Shown: positions 27,588 through 36,613 of the stretch, piece after piece
Layout: every line of letters starts with the position of its first letter
Position numbering within the stretch: position 1 is the first letter of the stretch
Assembly: GCF_003048535.1 (NCBI RefSeq)
Contig: NZ_PIRQ01000007.1
Coordinates: 1-64,000 of the forward strand
Source of the DNA: Campylobacter concisus
Lineage (GTDB): Bacteria > Campylobacterota > Campylobacteria > Campylobacterales > Campylobacteraceae
DNA: 64,000 nt
Reading direction: 5' to 3'
Position numbers and translations under genes: made by a program
Notes under the pieces: model-generated
What the model was told of the DNA's origin: nothing
Databases searched by the model: none
What the model saw: the letters and a program-made list of their open reading frames with translations, nothing else

Positions 27588-28304
27588 TTATTTTAGATCG
27601 TATTTTTTAAGTAAAGCTTCGTAGCTTCCGTCTTTTTTCATGTCATCTAAAATTTGATTTATTTTCTCTATTAACGCACTCTCTTTTCCTTTATCAAAAG
27701 CTATTGAAAAGCCCTCGCTGCCATCAACTTCTTTGAAAAATGCTTCAAGTTCTGGATTTTTCTTAATAAAGCCATATCCGATAGAGCTATCAAGGATGAC
27801 TGCGTCAAATTTGCCAACTTTTAATCCCATGATAAGTGGCACAGTATCCTCTGAAGGCACTACTTTTACGCCATTTATTGCATTTGCTGCTAGCTCTTGG
27901 ACGGTGCCTTGTTGCACGCCAACTCTTTTGCCAGCTAACTCTTCTTTAGCTTTTAGTGCGTCATTACCTTTTTTCTTTAGGTAGAGGTTTTCAGTTAGAT
28001 AGTATGGCTTTGTAAAATTGATTGATTTTAATCTATCTGAAGTCGCACTCATCGCACTTATTATGCCATTTATTTTGCCAGCTTTAAGTGCTGGGATAAG
28101 GCCGTCAAAACTCATATTTATGATCTTATATGAAAAGCCTGCACGCTTTGAAATTTCATCGATCAGCTTGATATCAAAGCCTGTTATTTTGTTATTTTCA
28201 TCGATATATTCAAATGGCGGATAGTTCGCCGCTGTGCCAAATTTTAGCTCATTTGCACAAAGAGCAACAAAAGCTGTGAGTAAAAGAGCAAAGATCTTTT
28301 TCAT
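27588..28304 (-). CDS. Orphan amino-acid ABC transporter solute-binding protein
   Basis: 238 residues with a type I signal peptide (KKIFALLLTAFVALCA). Family 3 binding-protein marks are clear: AANYPPFEYIDENNKITGFD, INMSFDGLIPALKAGKI, and TKPYYLTENLYLKKKG. It captures polar amino acids in the periplasm. No permease or ATPase gene is adjacent, so it either docks on a transporter encoded elsewhere, such as the related system at 30.8-33.0 kb, or acts as a chemoreceptor ligand binder. It closely resembles the lipoprotein at 30832-31605 and may be a duplicate. A ribosome binding site AAAGGA precedes the ATG. Confidence 0.88.
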   Translation of the reverse strand: MKKIFALLLTAFVALCANELKFGTAANYPPFEYIDENNKITGFDIKLIDEISKRAGFSYKIINMSFDGLIPALKAGKINGIISAMSATSDRLKSINFTKPYYLTENLYLKKKGNDALKAKEELAGKRVGVQQGTVQELAANAINGVKVVPSEDTVPLIMGLKVGKFDAVILDSSIGYGFIKKNPELEAFFKEVDGSEGFSIAFDKGKESALIEKINQILDDMKKDGSYEALLKKYDLK

Positions 28305-28388
28305 AATAGTGTCCTTTAAGGTGATTTAGTGGCTTAATTATCAGTATTTCTCTATTAAAAATTGTTTAAATCCGTAATAAAAGAAAAA

Positions 28389-28410
28389 TGCTATAAATAA
28401 TCGTATAGCA
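28389..28410 (-). terminator. Hairpin with T-run, minus strand
   Basis: Seven-base perfect arms (TGCTATA and TATAGCA) and, on the minus strand, a T-rich tail (TTTTTCTTTT). It is downstream of the chemoreceptor gene, behind a first stronger hairpin, and before the orphan binding-protein gene. Confidence 0.45.
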
Positions 28411-28438
28411 AAGTAGCATATAAATTTTTATAAATAAG

Positions 28439-28469
28439 TTCTATCCCTTAATTATCTTAAGGGATAGAA
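28439..28469 (-). terminator. Terminator of the chemoreceptor gene
   Basis: Perfect 13-base arms (TTCTATCCCTTAA and TTAAGGGATAGAA) with a five-base loop, 29 bases past the chemoreceptor stop codon, with a T-rich sequence beyond on the minus strand. Confidence 0.75.
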
Positions 28470-28498
28470 TAATAGGAGCTCTAAGAGTAAGTCAAAGA

Positions 28499-30451
28499 TT
28501 AAAATTTACTTTTTCTAACTTCGTTTACTATTGCCTTAGCCATGTCGTCAACATCAGATGTTACTTCATTTGCCTTATTGACAATTACTACATTTTCTTT
28601 TGTAAGTGTGTCTATTTGAGCAACTGATTGATTTATCATATTAATTCCTTCACTTTGCTCTTTTATAGACTCACTCATTTCATTGATTGATTGAGCTAGT
28701 ACGTTTGTATTTGCTTCGATCTCTGTTAGAGATTTTTGAGTTCTCTCTGCTAGTTTTCTAACCTCATCTGCAACAACCGCAAAGCCTCTGCCGTGCTCTC
28801 CTGCACGTGCTGCTTCTATTGCGGCATTAAGGGCTAGTAGGTTTGTTTGATCAGCTATATCTCTAATAATAGTTATGATGTTTTTAATCTCATCACTTTG
28901 TCTAATAACATCAGATGTTTTTTGAGATATTGCATTCATTGAGCTTGACATTTGCTCTACTGCAGCAGCAGATTCTTGAAGTGAGCTTGCTTGTACATTT
29001 GCACCTTGAGTTAGTTCTTTCATTGACTGACTTAAAGCCTCAGCCTTTTCTTCTAACACATGAGCTTGATCTAAATTTGCCCTTAACATCTTGGCTATCT
29101 CTTCACCAAGAGCGTTTATGCCAACCGCCATCTTGCCATCATCTTCAAGCCTTTTAGTAAAGTCTTGTTTTTTAAAGCTTTCTAGTAGATTTAACACGTC
29201 ATCACCATTTTCCGCAATAGCATGTTTTAGTGCGATTTGTAAGTCTTTGAAAGTTTGTTTTAGCTGGCTAAGTGCAGGATTTGAAGTATCTGCGTTAAGC
29301 TGAGCTACGTAGTTACCTTTGCCGATTTGATTTACAAAAGTATTTGCTTCTTTAATGAAATTATTTTGTTCAGATAAATTTGCCTCGATTTGTTTGATAT
29401 TCTCATTTATCAGTGCACTCATCTGTCCGATCTCGTCGCTACCACTACGATCTAAAAATTCAGCCTTATTAGATTTATAATTTAAGAAGTCAAAAAATCT
29501 AACTAAGCCATTTTTAGTCTGATCTATGCCAGAGATCAAATTTTTACCTATCAATGTAGATACTAGCAACATAAGCAAAATACAAATCGCAATCACTATT
29601 GAGCTAAAAATAAGTTGTGTATTTGCCTCACTTTTTATGTGTTGTGCATCTTTTTGCATACTATCAAGTAGTTTAAGCTCAAGCTCTCTCATCGCATCTA
29701 TTGAAATGCTTATCTTTGAAAACCAGCTCGCTGCATCATAAGATACATCTTCGGTAGCAACTACATTTTTAATAATATTTATAGCATCTATAAAATCTGC
29801 CTTTTTTCTAGCGATGGCATCAAATTCATCACTAAATTCTTTTGGGTTATAATCGTCAAAATCCTGCATAAATTTATTTATGACGCTATTTAGTGCAACT
29901 ACTTTATTGTAGTCCTCTTTGCTTATGCTCTTTTTAGTAAAAACCCCATTTAAAGCAGCACGCAAAATACCAAAAGACTCTTTTATCTCACCAACAATAA
30001 TGATACGCTTTAGATCATCTACCAAGCTAGGCTCGAGCTTATCACTATATCCATTTATAGCAATAACCTCTTTTCTTAAAATTTTTGTTATACGACTAAT
30101 TAGATCATTGCCACTTTTTTGATCTACATTTGAGCGGATACTATTTATCTCTGAAACTATTTCATTTTTCTCCTCAAGCTTATCAAGCGCAGCATCTACT
30201 TTTTTACGTTGCTCTAATAAATTTTTATTATCCCCTCCTGCTAACACACCTGAGCTAAATCCGCGTTCTTTTTGCATTTCATGGATAAAATTATTTTGAT
30301 TTATTATTGTATCCACGATTTTCTCACTAAACTCTGCTTTTGAGCGAGTCTTTAAGATACCATTTAGCATGTATGCACTCATGATACCAAGGCCAATAAG
30401 ACTGACGATAACTATCGCCATAATCTTAGATTTAATACCTAAATTATTCAT
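28499..30451 (-). CDS. Methyl-accepting chemotaxis protein with nitrate/nitrite-sensing domain
   Basis: 650 residues. A short cytoplasmic start and membrane helix (about 10-30) lead to a periplasmic helical domain whose first part has [19 protein letters not shown], the mark of the NIT family that senses nitrate and nitrite. A second membrane helix lies at about 280-302 ([20 protein letters not shown]). Then a HAMP-like and linker region and a signalling hairpin tip with [20 protein letters not shown] and [15 protein letters not shown]. There is no C-terminal methylation-enzyme pentapeptide. Single gene with its own ribosome binding site (AAGGAGAG) and terminator. The actual ligand is inferred from the domain only. 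Confidence 0.87.
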   Translation of the reverse strand: MNNLGIKSKIMAIVIVSLIGLGIMSAYMLNGILKTRSKAEFSEKIVDTIINQNNFIHEMQKERGFSSGVLAGGDNKNLLEQRKKVDAALDKLEEKNEIVSEINSIRSNVDQKSGNDLISRITKILRKEVIAINGYSDKLEPSLVDDLKRIIIVGEIKESFGILRAALNGVFTKKSISKEDYNKVVALNSVINKFMQDFDDYNPKEFSDEFDAIARKKADFIDAINIIKNVVATEDVSYDAASWFSKISISIDAMRELELKLLDSMQKDAQHIKSEANTQLIFSSIVIAICILLMLLVSTLIGKNLISGIDQTKNGLVRFFDFLNYKSNKAEFLDRSGSDEIGQMSALINENIKQIEANLSEQNNFIKEANTFVNQIGKGNYVAQLNADTSNPALSQLKQTFKDLQIALKHAIAENGDDVLNLLESFKKQDFTKRLEDDGKMAVGINALGEEIAKMLRANLDQAHVLEEKAEALSQSMKELTQGANVQASSLQESAAAVEQMSSSMNAISQKTSDVIRQSDEIKNIITIIRDIADQTNLLALNAAIEAARAGEHGRGFAVVADEVRKLAERTQKSLTEIEANTNVLAQSINEMSESIKEQSEGINMINQSVAQIDTLTKENVVIVNKANEVTSDVDDMAKAIVNEVRKSKF

Positions 30452-30492
30452 TTTCTCTCCTTTTAGTTTTTCTTAATATCTGCTTCAAAAAA

Positions 30493-30510
30493 TAAAGTCA
30501 TACGACTTTA
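30493..30510 (-). terminator. Terminator-like hairpin upstream of the chemoreceptor gene
   Basis: Seven-base perfect arms (TAAAGTC and GACTTTA) with a four-base loop, followed on the minus strand by a run of six T. It ends the possible small transcript at 30515-30703 and lies about 40 bases before the chemoreceptor start, so it could also attenuate read-through. Confidence 0.5.
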
Positions 30511-30514
30511 ATAC

Positions 30515-30703
30515 TTAAAATTTTACCAACAAAAAATACTTTTGGTTATTTTTATAAAAAATATCAATTAACGCATTTATGTAAAATTTTAATTTATATT
30601 TAGCTTTATTAAATAGTAGGAATTTTTTAACAAAATTGTGATACATGCAAATAGAAAATAGCACATTTAAAATAAATGCCGTTCTCATCCTGAGAAGCTC
30701 CAT
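30515..30703 (-). CDS. Possible small protein, unknown
   Basis: 62 codons beginning MELLRMRTAFILNVLF, then lysine-, tyrosine- and phenylalanine-rich sequence. Not recognised. In its favour: a full Shine-Dalgarno (AAGGAG) six bases before the ATG, and placement between two terminator hairpins on the same strand, as if it were its own transcript. Against it: very AT-rich codons and no known relative. The first codons contain a short perfect hairpin (TTCTCA, GGA, TGAGAA), so the transcript might instead be a leader or small RNA. Apart from this ORF and the two hairpins, I see nothing in the 380 bases between the chemoreceptor and the transporter genes. Confidence 0.3.
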   Translation of the reverse strand: MELLRMRTAFILNVLFSICMYHNFVKKFLLFNKAKYKLKFYINALIDIFYKNNQKYFLLVKF

Positions 30704-30788
30704 TTTTTCTCCTTGAAAATAGTTAAGTTATTTTATTAATTTTACTTTTAAAAGATGTTAAATTTTAAAAATTAGAAAAAAGTGAGTT

Positions 30789-30817
30789 TTTGCAGAGAAT
30801 TCCTGCTTCTCTGCAAA
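30789..30817 (-). terminator. Terminator of the amino-acid ABC transporter operon
   Basis: Perfect ten-base arms (TTTGCAGAGA and TCTCTGCAAA) with a nine-base loop, 14 bases past the binding-protein stop; on the minus strand a T-run follows after AAACTCAC. Confidence 0.75.
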
Positions 30818-30831
30818 TTTTGTATTTAGAT

Positions 30832-31605
30832 TTATTTCTTTAATCCATATTTATCTAGCATTTTGTCAAATTCGCCAGATTTTTGTAGCTCATCGATTGC
30901 TGCGTCTATCTTCTTGATAAGCTCAGTGTGTTTGCCTTTATCAAACGCCATTGCAAATCCTTCCGTGCCATCAGGAACTCTTAAAAATTCTTCCAAATCT
31001 GGATTTTGTTTTAAATACTCAACCCCTATCGGACTATCAGTTAGCACAACGTCGATTTTGCCAGCGTTTAGTGACATGATGGCAGCTGCTACATTTTCAG
31101 CAGGTATCGACTTAGTAGTTATGCTTTTGGCTGCTTCTTCTTGAAGTGTGCCAACTTGAGCTGAAATTTTCTTATCCTTAAGGTTGTCTTTATTTACATC
31201 TGAGCCTTTTTTGCGGATAAATAAATTCTCTGAAAAATAATATGGCTTAGTGAAATCAACCGATTTTCTTCTCTCATCAGTTGCACTCATTCCGCTTATG
31301 GCAATATCGATTTTACCGGTTTTTAATGCTGATATCAGTCCATCAAAGCTCATATTTGCAACATCAAATTTTATTCCAGTTTTTTTGGTGATCTCATTTA
31401 ATAAATCTATCTCAAAACCAACAATTTTATTGTTTTCATCAAGATATTCAAAAGGTGGATAATCAGCACTCGAGCCAACTTTATAAACTACATTTTTACT
31501 AGCTTCTTCGGCATTATTTGCTGTATTTTTTTTATTAGCGTCATCGCCACAACCTAGTAAAAATAAAACCAAGCTTGCCATCAAAAATTTTAAAATTTTA
31601 CTCAT
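30832..31605 (-). CDS. Amino-acid ABC transporter solute-binding lipoprotein
   Basis: 257 residues with a lipoprotein signal ending in lipobox LLGC, cysteine 19, followed by a flexible N/A/E-rich tether. The binding domain has SSADYPPFEYLDENNKIVGFE, NMSFDGLISALKTGKIDIA and TKPYYFSENLFIRKKG, typical of family 3 polar amino-acid binders. Third gene of the permease-ATPase-binding protein operon on the minus strand, 11 bases after the ATPase gene. The specific amino acid cannot be read from sequence with confidence. Confidence 0.9.
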   Translation of the reverse strand: MSKILKFLMASLVLFLLGCGDDANKKNTANNAEEASKNVVYKVGSSADYPPFEYLDENNKIVGFEIDLLNEITKKTGIKFDVANMSFDGLISALKTGKIDIAISGMSATDERRKSVDFTKPYYFSENLFIRKKGSDVNKDNLKDKKISAQVGTLQEEAAKSITTKSIPAENVAAAIMSLNAGKIDVVLTDSPIGVEYLKQNPDLEEFLRVPDGTEGFAMAFDKGKHTELIKKIDAAIDELQKSGEFDKMLDKYGLKK

Positions 31606-31616
31606 TTTCTACTCCT

Positions 31617-32345
31617 TTAATGATTTAAAATTTTACCTAAAAACTCTTTTAAGCGCTCATGTTGCGGATTTGTAAAGACATTTTTCGGTGTATCATCAAC
31701 TGCGATTTTACCTTTATCCATAAAGAAAATTCTATTTGCCACGTTTCTTGCAAAACCCATTTCGTGTGTAACCACAAGCATCGTTATACCCCTTGCGGCA
31801 ACATCTTTCATAATATCAAGCACCTCTCCGATCATCTCAGGATCAAGTGCACTTGTCGGTTCATCAAAAAGTATCACTTCTGGCTCCATCGCTAGGCTTC
31901 TAGCGATCGCGATACGTTGCTTCTGTCCACCTGAAAGCTTGTGCGGATAGGCAAATTTCTTATCACTTAGCCCAACACTTTTTAGCAGCTCATCGGCTCT
32001 TTTTTCTGCACTTGCTTTATCTAAAATTCCCGCTTTTATCGGGGCTAAAGTTAAATTTTGCAAGACGTTTTTATTTGCAAAAAGATTAAAGTGCTGAAAA
32101 ACCATGCTCACTTTTTGGCGAATTTTATTTATATCTGATTTTTTATCTAAAATATCTTCGCCATTTATCTTTATGTGCCCGCTATCTGGCTCCTCAAGGC
32201 GGTTTATACAACGTAAAAATGTACTTTTACCACCACCACTTGGACCAATTATAGCTATAACTTCACCTTTTTTTATATCTACGCTAATATCATTTAAAAC
32301 TCGCAAATCGCCATAACTTTTGTTTAAATTTTTAATCTCAATCAT
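31617..32345 (-). CDS. Amino-acid ABC transporter ATP-binding protein
   Basis: 242 residues, GlnQ/HisP type. Walker A GPSGGGKST near residues 33-41, Q-loop MVFQHFNLFANK, signature LSGGQKQR, Walker B VILFDEPTSALDPE and the switch histidine in VTHEMGFA. It energises import by the permease encoded immediately upstream; the two overlap by 8 bases. It probably works as a homodimer with a permease dimer. Confidence 0.93.
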   Translation of the reverse strand: MIEIKNLNKSYGDLRVLNDISVDIKKGEVIAIIGPSGGGKSTFLRCINRLEEPDSGHIKINGEDILDKKSDINKIRQKVSMVFQHFNLFANKNVLQNLTLAPIKAGILDKASAEKRADELLKSVGLSDKKFAYPHKLSGGQKQRIAIARSLAMEPEVILFDEPTSALDPEMIGEVLDIMKDVAARGITMLVVTHEMGFARNVANRIFFMDKGKIAVDDTPKNVFTNPQHERLKEFLGKILNH

Positions 32346-33048
32346 GGCGGTTTAATCTCCTCTCGAGTAGTTTTGCTAAAAGTGTAAAAAATTTAACACT
32401 CACATAATAGACAATGCCCGTAAAAATGACTGGCTCTGGACTATAAAAGACCGCTTGCAAGCTCTTACTTTGCATCGTGATATCAACGACGCTTATATAA
32501 CCCACGACTGATGTCTCTTTAAATAGCGATATAAACTCATTTGCAAGAGCTGGTAAGATATTTTTCGTAGCTTGTGGAAAAACTATCTCGCGCATCGAAA
32601 CATAGTAGTTTAGTCCCATCGCACGAGCCGCTTCCATTTGTCCTTTATCGACACTGTTTATGCCACTTCGCACGATCTCGGCCACATAAGCAGAGCTATT
32701 TAGTCCAAGTGCGATGAGAGCTACATAAAAATTATCACTCCATGTTGCAAAAATGACAACTGAAAAAATTAAAAGTTGAAGTATTACAGGTGTTCCACGT
32801 AAGATATCGATATATTCATCAATTATAAAATTTAAGACTTTGATATTTAAAAATTTAATAAACGCCAAAGTAAATCCAAGTGTTATGCCTATGGCAATAC
32901 CACCTATCGTGAGTCCTAAAGTCACTCCGTAACTTTTGATATAAGCGATCTCTTGAGCCTCACTAAGATCTCTTGGATAGAAAAAATATGCTCCAAGTGA
33001 GACGATTATTATAAAAAATAGAAATTTAGCTAAATTTTGAGCCTTCAA
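32338..33048 (-). CDS. Amino-acid ABC transporter permease
   Basis: 236 residues, HisM/GlnP family. Five or so membrane helices with an N-terminal one (LAKFLFFIIIVSLGAYFF). The EAA loop that contacts the ATPase is visible as EAARAMGLNYYVSMREIVFPQA. First gene of the three-gene operon, reading away from putP; the 150 bases between the two divergent genes must contain both promoters. Confidence 0.92.
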   Translation of the reverse strand: MKAQNLAKFLFFIIIVSLGAYFFYPRDLSEAQEIAYIKSYGVTLGLTIGGIAIGITLGFTLAFIKFLNIKVLNFIIDEYIDILRGTPVILQLLIFSVVIFATWSDNFYVALIALGLNSSAYVAEIVRSGINSVDKGQMEAARAMGLNYYVSMREIVFPQATKNILPALANEFISLFKETSVVGYISVVDITMQSKSLQAVFYSPEPVIFTGIVYYVSVKFFTLLAKLLERRLNRHD

Positions 33049-33198
33049 CTTCGTCCTTCTCTTTAAAATATAGCTTTAAATAATACGAAAAAATTTATAT
33101 CATTTTGCTTAAAAGTGTTTAAGGATCGGCGCTGAATGTTGTAATTTAAAAAAATTTATATTAACATAAGCCATTTATCTTAATTTGAAAGGAAATTT

Positions 33199-34686
33199 AT
33201 GAGCTTTGGGTCTTATTTAGCCATCGCCATCTATTTTGGCTTTTTGCTCTTTATCGGACGATATTTCTACGATAAAAATGCAAGTATGAACGAGTATCTG
33301 CTAGATAACCGTCGAATGGGTCCAGTAGTTACTGCACTTAGTGCTGGTGCTTCTGATATGAGTGGTTGGATGCTACTTGGCGTGCCCGGAGCTTTATACG
33401 CAACTGGCATAGCAAATGTGTGGATGATAATCGGTCTTATCATTGGAGCTTACTGTAACTATCTATTTTTAGCAAAGAGGCTTAGAATTTATACTGAAGT
33501 TGCGAGTGATAGCATCACAATACCAGATTTTTTAGAAAATCGCTTTAAAGATAGGACTAAAATTTTAAGAATCATCTCTGGTCTTATCATTTTAATCTTT
33601 TTCACGCTTTATGTAAGTAGCGGCATCATCGCTGGCGGAAAGACATTTGAGAGCTTTTTTGGTTTAAAATTTGCCTACGGAGCGGTCTTTACACTTATTA
33701 TTGTGGTTTTTTACACATTTTTTGGTGGATTTAAAGCAGTTAGTATAACTGACGCATTTCAGGGGCTTTTGATGTTTTGTGTCCTAGTCTCGATCCCAGT
33801 CGTGGCATATCTAAATTTAGACTTGCCAAGTGATACAAATTTGATAAAAGAGATAAGCAAGCTTGATGCAAATCACCTAAATCCATTTAGAGATCAAACT
33901 TTTTGGGGAATTTTAGGACTTATGGCTTGGGGATTTGGCTATTTTGGCCAGCCACACATCATTGTTAGATTTATGGCGATACGCGATTCAAAAGAGCTTG
34001 CTAAAGCAAGAAGGATCGGCATTGGCTGGATGAGTATTGGGTTGCTTGGTGCGATTATGAGCGGACTTATTGGCTTTGTCTACTTTAGTCAAAGAGGCGG
34101 GCTTAGTGATCCTGAGACGGTGTTTTTAAAGCTTGGTGAGCTACTTTTCCCACCATTTTTTATAGGCATTATCATCTCAGCTGTGCTTTCAGCGATAATG
34201 AGTACCATCTCAAGTCAGCTTTTAGTTACATCTAGCTCGGTAACAAAGGACTTTATCTTTGCATTCTATAAAAAAGAGATTAGTCAAAATACGCAAACAG
34301 CGATCAGTCGCTATGCTGTCGTAGTAGTGGCCATAGTTGCTACCATACTTGCTTTTATCTCGACAGATAATGTTCTAAATGTCGTTGGAAACGCTTGGGC
34401 TGGATTTGGTGCGAGCTTTGGACCAGTGCTACTTTTTAGCCTTTACTGGAAGCGCATGAGCGCACTTGGAGCACTTGCTGGCATGATAGCTGGAGGTGCA
34501 ACCGTAATATTTTGGATCACTTCGGGGCTAAACGCTTATGTTTATGAAATTTTGCCTGGCATCATAGCGTCTTGCATAGCGATCATTAGCGTAAGTATCT
34601 GGGGAGATGCGATAAATAAAATGACGAGCGAACCTCACGAGCAAGTCATAAAAGATGAATTTGAAAAGATGAAAACAAGGCTTTAA
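33199..34686 (+). CDS. putP: Sodium/proline symporter
   Basis: 495 residues with about 13 membrane helices, SSS family. The N-terminal region DNRRMGPVVTALSAGASDMSG and WMLLGVPGALYATG match PutP closely, and FFGGFKAVSITDAFQG is the SSS core motif. It imports L-proline with sodium; proline is an important carbon source for campylobacters. No putA is adjacent in this window. The ATG follows AAAGGA by seven bases. Confidence 0.93.
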   Translation: MSFGSYLAIAIYFGFLLFIGRYFYDKNASMNEYLLDNRRMGPVVTALSAGASDMSGWMLLGVPGALYATGIANVWMIIGLIIGAYCNYLFLAKRLRIYTEVASDSITIPDFLENRFKDRTKILRIISGLIILIFFTLYVSSGIIAGGKTFESFFGLKFAYGAVFTLIIVVFYTFFGGFKAVSITDAFQGLLMFCVLVSIPVVAYLNLDLPSDTNLIKEISKLDANHLNPFRDQTFWGILGLMAWGFGYFGQPHIIVRFMAIRDSKELAKARRIGIGWMSIGLLGAIMSGLIGFVYFSQRGGLSDPETVFLKLGELLFPPFFIGIIISAVLSAIMSTISSQLLVTSSSVTKDFIFAFYKKEISQNTQTAISRYAVVVVAIVATILAFISTDNVLNVVGNAWAGFGASFGPVLLFSLYWKRMSALGALAGMIAGGATVIFWITSGLNAYVYEILPGIIASCIAIISVSIWGDAINKMTSEPHEQVIKDEFEKMKTRL

Positions 34687-34699
34687 GCCTTATCTTATA

Positions 34700-34732
34700 A
34701 GAAATTCCTAGTATCTTGTGCTAGGAATTTCT
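34700..34732. terminator. Bidirectional terminator between putP and mnmC
   Basis: Perfect 12-base arms (AGAAATTCCTAG and CTAGGAATTTCT) with a nine-base loop, 13 bases after the putP stop and 12 bases before the mnmC stop. T-rich on the plus side within the arm. Confidence 0.75.
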
Positions 34733-34744
34733 GCTAATTGCCTC

Positions 34745-36613
34745 TTAAAGTTTTAATCCCTTTTTTAGTTTTCTTATCAAAAATCTAGCTGGATGAAGCT
34801 CATGAAATAGCGATCTTTCTATACAAAGTGGGCGACCAAACACAAGATCAGCTATCAAATTTGCTCCAAGTATCGCTGTGCCAAGACCTCGTGAGCCATG
34901 AGCAAAATTTACAAAGACATTTTTTTCGTAGCTTGCTTTTGGATTGTTATCTTTATTTTTGCTCCAAAATAGCCCTTTGTAGTTTTGTTTATAAAATTCT
35001 TCGTCATACAAGGCGCCAATTATCGGAAATCTGTCTCCACTATAGCTCCTATATCCCACACGTGAGCCGATAATATTCGCTTTTGTGGTGTCAAAAAACT
35101 CGCTTACATCGCTTAAATTTTTAGCATTATCCTCAACTTTAGGCGTATCGTAAATTTCATTTCTAGCGTAAGTTGCGCCGATGACTTGTACACCTTTTAT
35201 GGTTGGACAGATGTAGCCTTTTGCGCTTAGCGGCATGGTATTTTTTAGCACTGGTTTTAGGTGCGTGACTTGACCTCGGACACTGCTTATTTGCATGTCG
35301 TAGCCCTTAAAAATTTCACTGCTCTTACTGCCACTGCAAAAAACCAAAATATCGGTCTCTAAATTTTTACCATTTTTAAATTTAACGCTGATCTTGCCGT
35401 TTTGTAGATGCTCCCTACTCTCATACTCGTGATTAAATAAAATTTCAAAACTACATGATAAAAATTTACAAATTTCTCTTGGTCTAGCGTATGCTGCCTC
35501 TTTTATAAACATCCCAGGATAAGGCTTTAAGTTCTCATCAAATTTAAAAATATCCTCTATGCTTTGAGTTTGCCACGAGCCATATCTTTTAATAAGTTCA
35601 TCATCAAATGCGTAGTCTATGCAGCCGTTAAATTTAATAAGGCTTTTTGGCAAAGTTGCCTTGTAAAATCTCACTGCTTGCAAAAATGCGTTTAAGTGCA
35701 TGCGACCTAAATTTACCCCGGGCTTGGTAACTAACGGCATCAAAGCGCCACAGTGATTACCTGAGCCATTTGTAGCCACTTCGCCCTTTGCCTCGGCGAT
35801 CACCACTTTAAAGCCATTTTTGGCTAGTTCGCCAGCTGTTGCAAGTCCAGCCACACCAGCTCCTATGATAAGCGCTGTTTTGCCTTTTGGCTTAGCCAGT
35901 GGTTCACATCTCGTAAACCAAGCATCCTTTAAATTTTCATCCTTTTTCTCTAGCACGGCGCTACTCATCTGGCGTTTTCTAGAGTAACCCTCTTTTAGGC
36001 TTAGCAAAAAGCCAGCGCTCTTTAGCCCGTCTTTTACTATTTTTGCGCACGAGTAGGTTCTAGCAATCGTGCCAACCCTGCTTAGTCTTGCGATCTGTCT
36101 AAAAATTTCTTCGCTCCAGATCGAGCCATTTTTACTTGGAGCAAAGCCGTCTAGAAACCAGATGTCAGCGCTAAAATCAAGCTCAGGTAAAATTTCTTTA
36201 GCCTCGCCGTAGCAAAGATCAAGTGTAATATTTGGGGCAAAATTTATACGGTGCATGCCTGAGATTAGCGGCGGATAAAGCGAGACCAGCTTTTTAGCAT
36301 AAGCTTTAAAAATACCTAAACTTTCATAAATTTTTAAAATATCTTCTTTTTTAATAGGGCTTTTTTCGATGCTAACAAAGTGAAGTTTTTTAGAGCTATT
36401 TTTAAATTTCTTACAAAGTGTGAAGAAATTTAGCCCAGCACCAAATCCTGTCTCAGCGATGACGAAGCTATCTTTGCTCTGCCAAATTTCATCAAGTGCG
36501 CTTGCAAATACAAATTCACTCTCAAGCCAAGGTTTGTCGGTATTAAAGTAGATGTCACCAAACTCCTCGTTAAATGGAATTTGCCCTTTAAAGCTTAAAT
36601 TTGCATTTTTCAT
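34745..36613 (-). CDS. mnmC: Bifunctional tRNA 5-methylaminomethyl-2-thiouridine enzyme MnmC
   Basis: 622 residues in two enzymes. The N-terminal methyltransferase (about 1-220) has ETGFGAGLNFFTL for SAM binding and IWFLDGFAPSKNGSIW. The C-terminal oxidoreductase (about 245-600) starts with the FAD fold ALIIGAGVAGLATAGELAKN and ends with the HGSRGLGTA motif. Together they finish mnm5s2U at tRNA wobble position 34: the oxidoreductase removes carboxymethyl and the other half methylates. The ATG overlaps the stop of the amidase gene as ATGA. Confidence 0.95.
   Translation of the reverse strand: MKNANLSFKGQIPFNEEFGDIYFNTDKPWLESEFVFASALDEIWQSKDSFVIAETGFGAGLNFFTLCKKFKNSSKKLHFVSIEKSPIKKEDILKIYESLGIFKAYAKKLVSLYPPLISGMHRINFAPNITLDLCYGEAKEILPELDFSADIWFLDGFAPSKNGSIWSEEIFRQIARLSRVGTIARTYSCAKIVKDGLKSAGFLLSLKEGYSRKRQMSSAVLEKKDENLKDAWFTRCEPLAKPKGKTALIIGAGVAGLATAGELAKNGFKVVIAEAKGEVATNGSGNHCGALMPLVTKPGVNLGRMHLNAFLQAVRFYKATLPKSLIKFNGCIDYAFDDELIKRYGSWQTQSIEDIFKFDENLKPYPGMFIKEAAYARPREICKFLSCSFEILFNHEYESREHLQNGKISVKFKNGKNLETDILVFCSGSKSSEIFKGYDMQISSVRGQVTHLKPVLKNTMPLSAKGYICPTIKGVQVIGATYARNEIYDTPKVEDNAKNLSDVSEFFDTTKANIIGSRVGYRSYSGDRFPIIGALYDEEFYKQNYKGLFWSKNKDNNPKASYEKNVFVNFAHGSRGLGTAILGANLIADLVFGRPLCIERSLFHELHPARFLIRKLKKGLKL

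Noticed and set aside
28499..30620. Sigma-28 promoter for the chemoreceptor gene
   Set aside because: A GCAGATAT sequence resembles the -10 element, but no TAAAGTTT-like element lies at the right distance.
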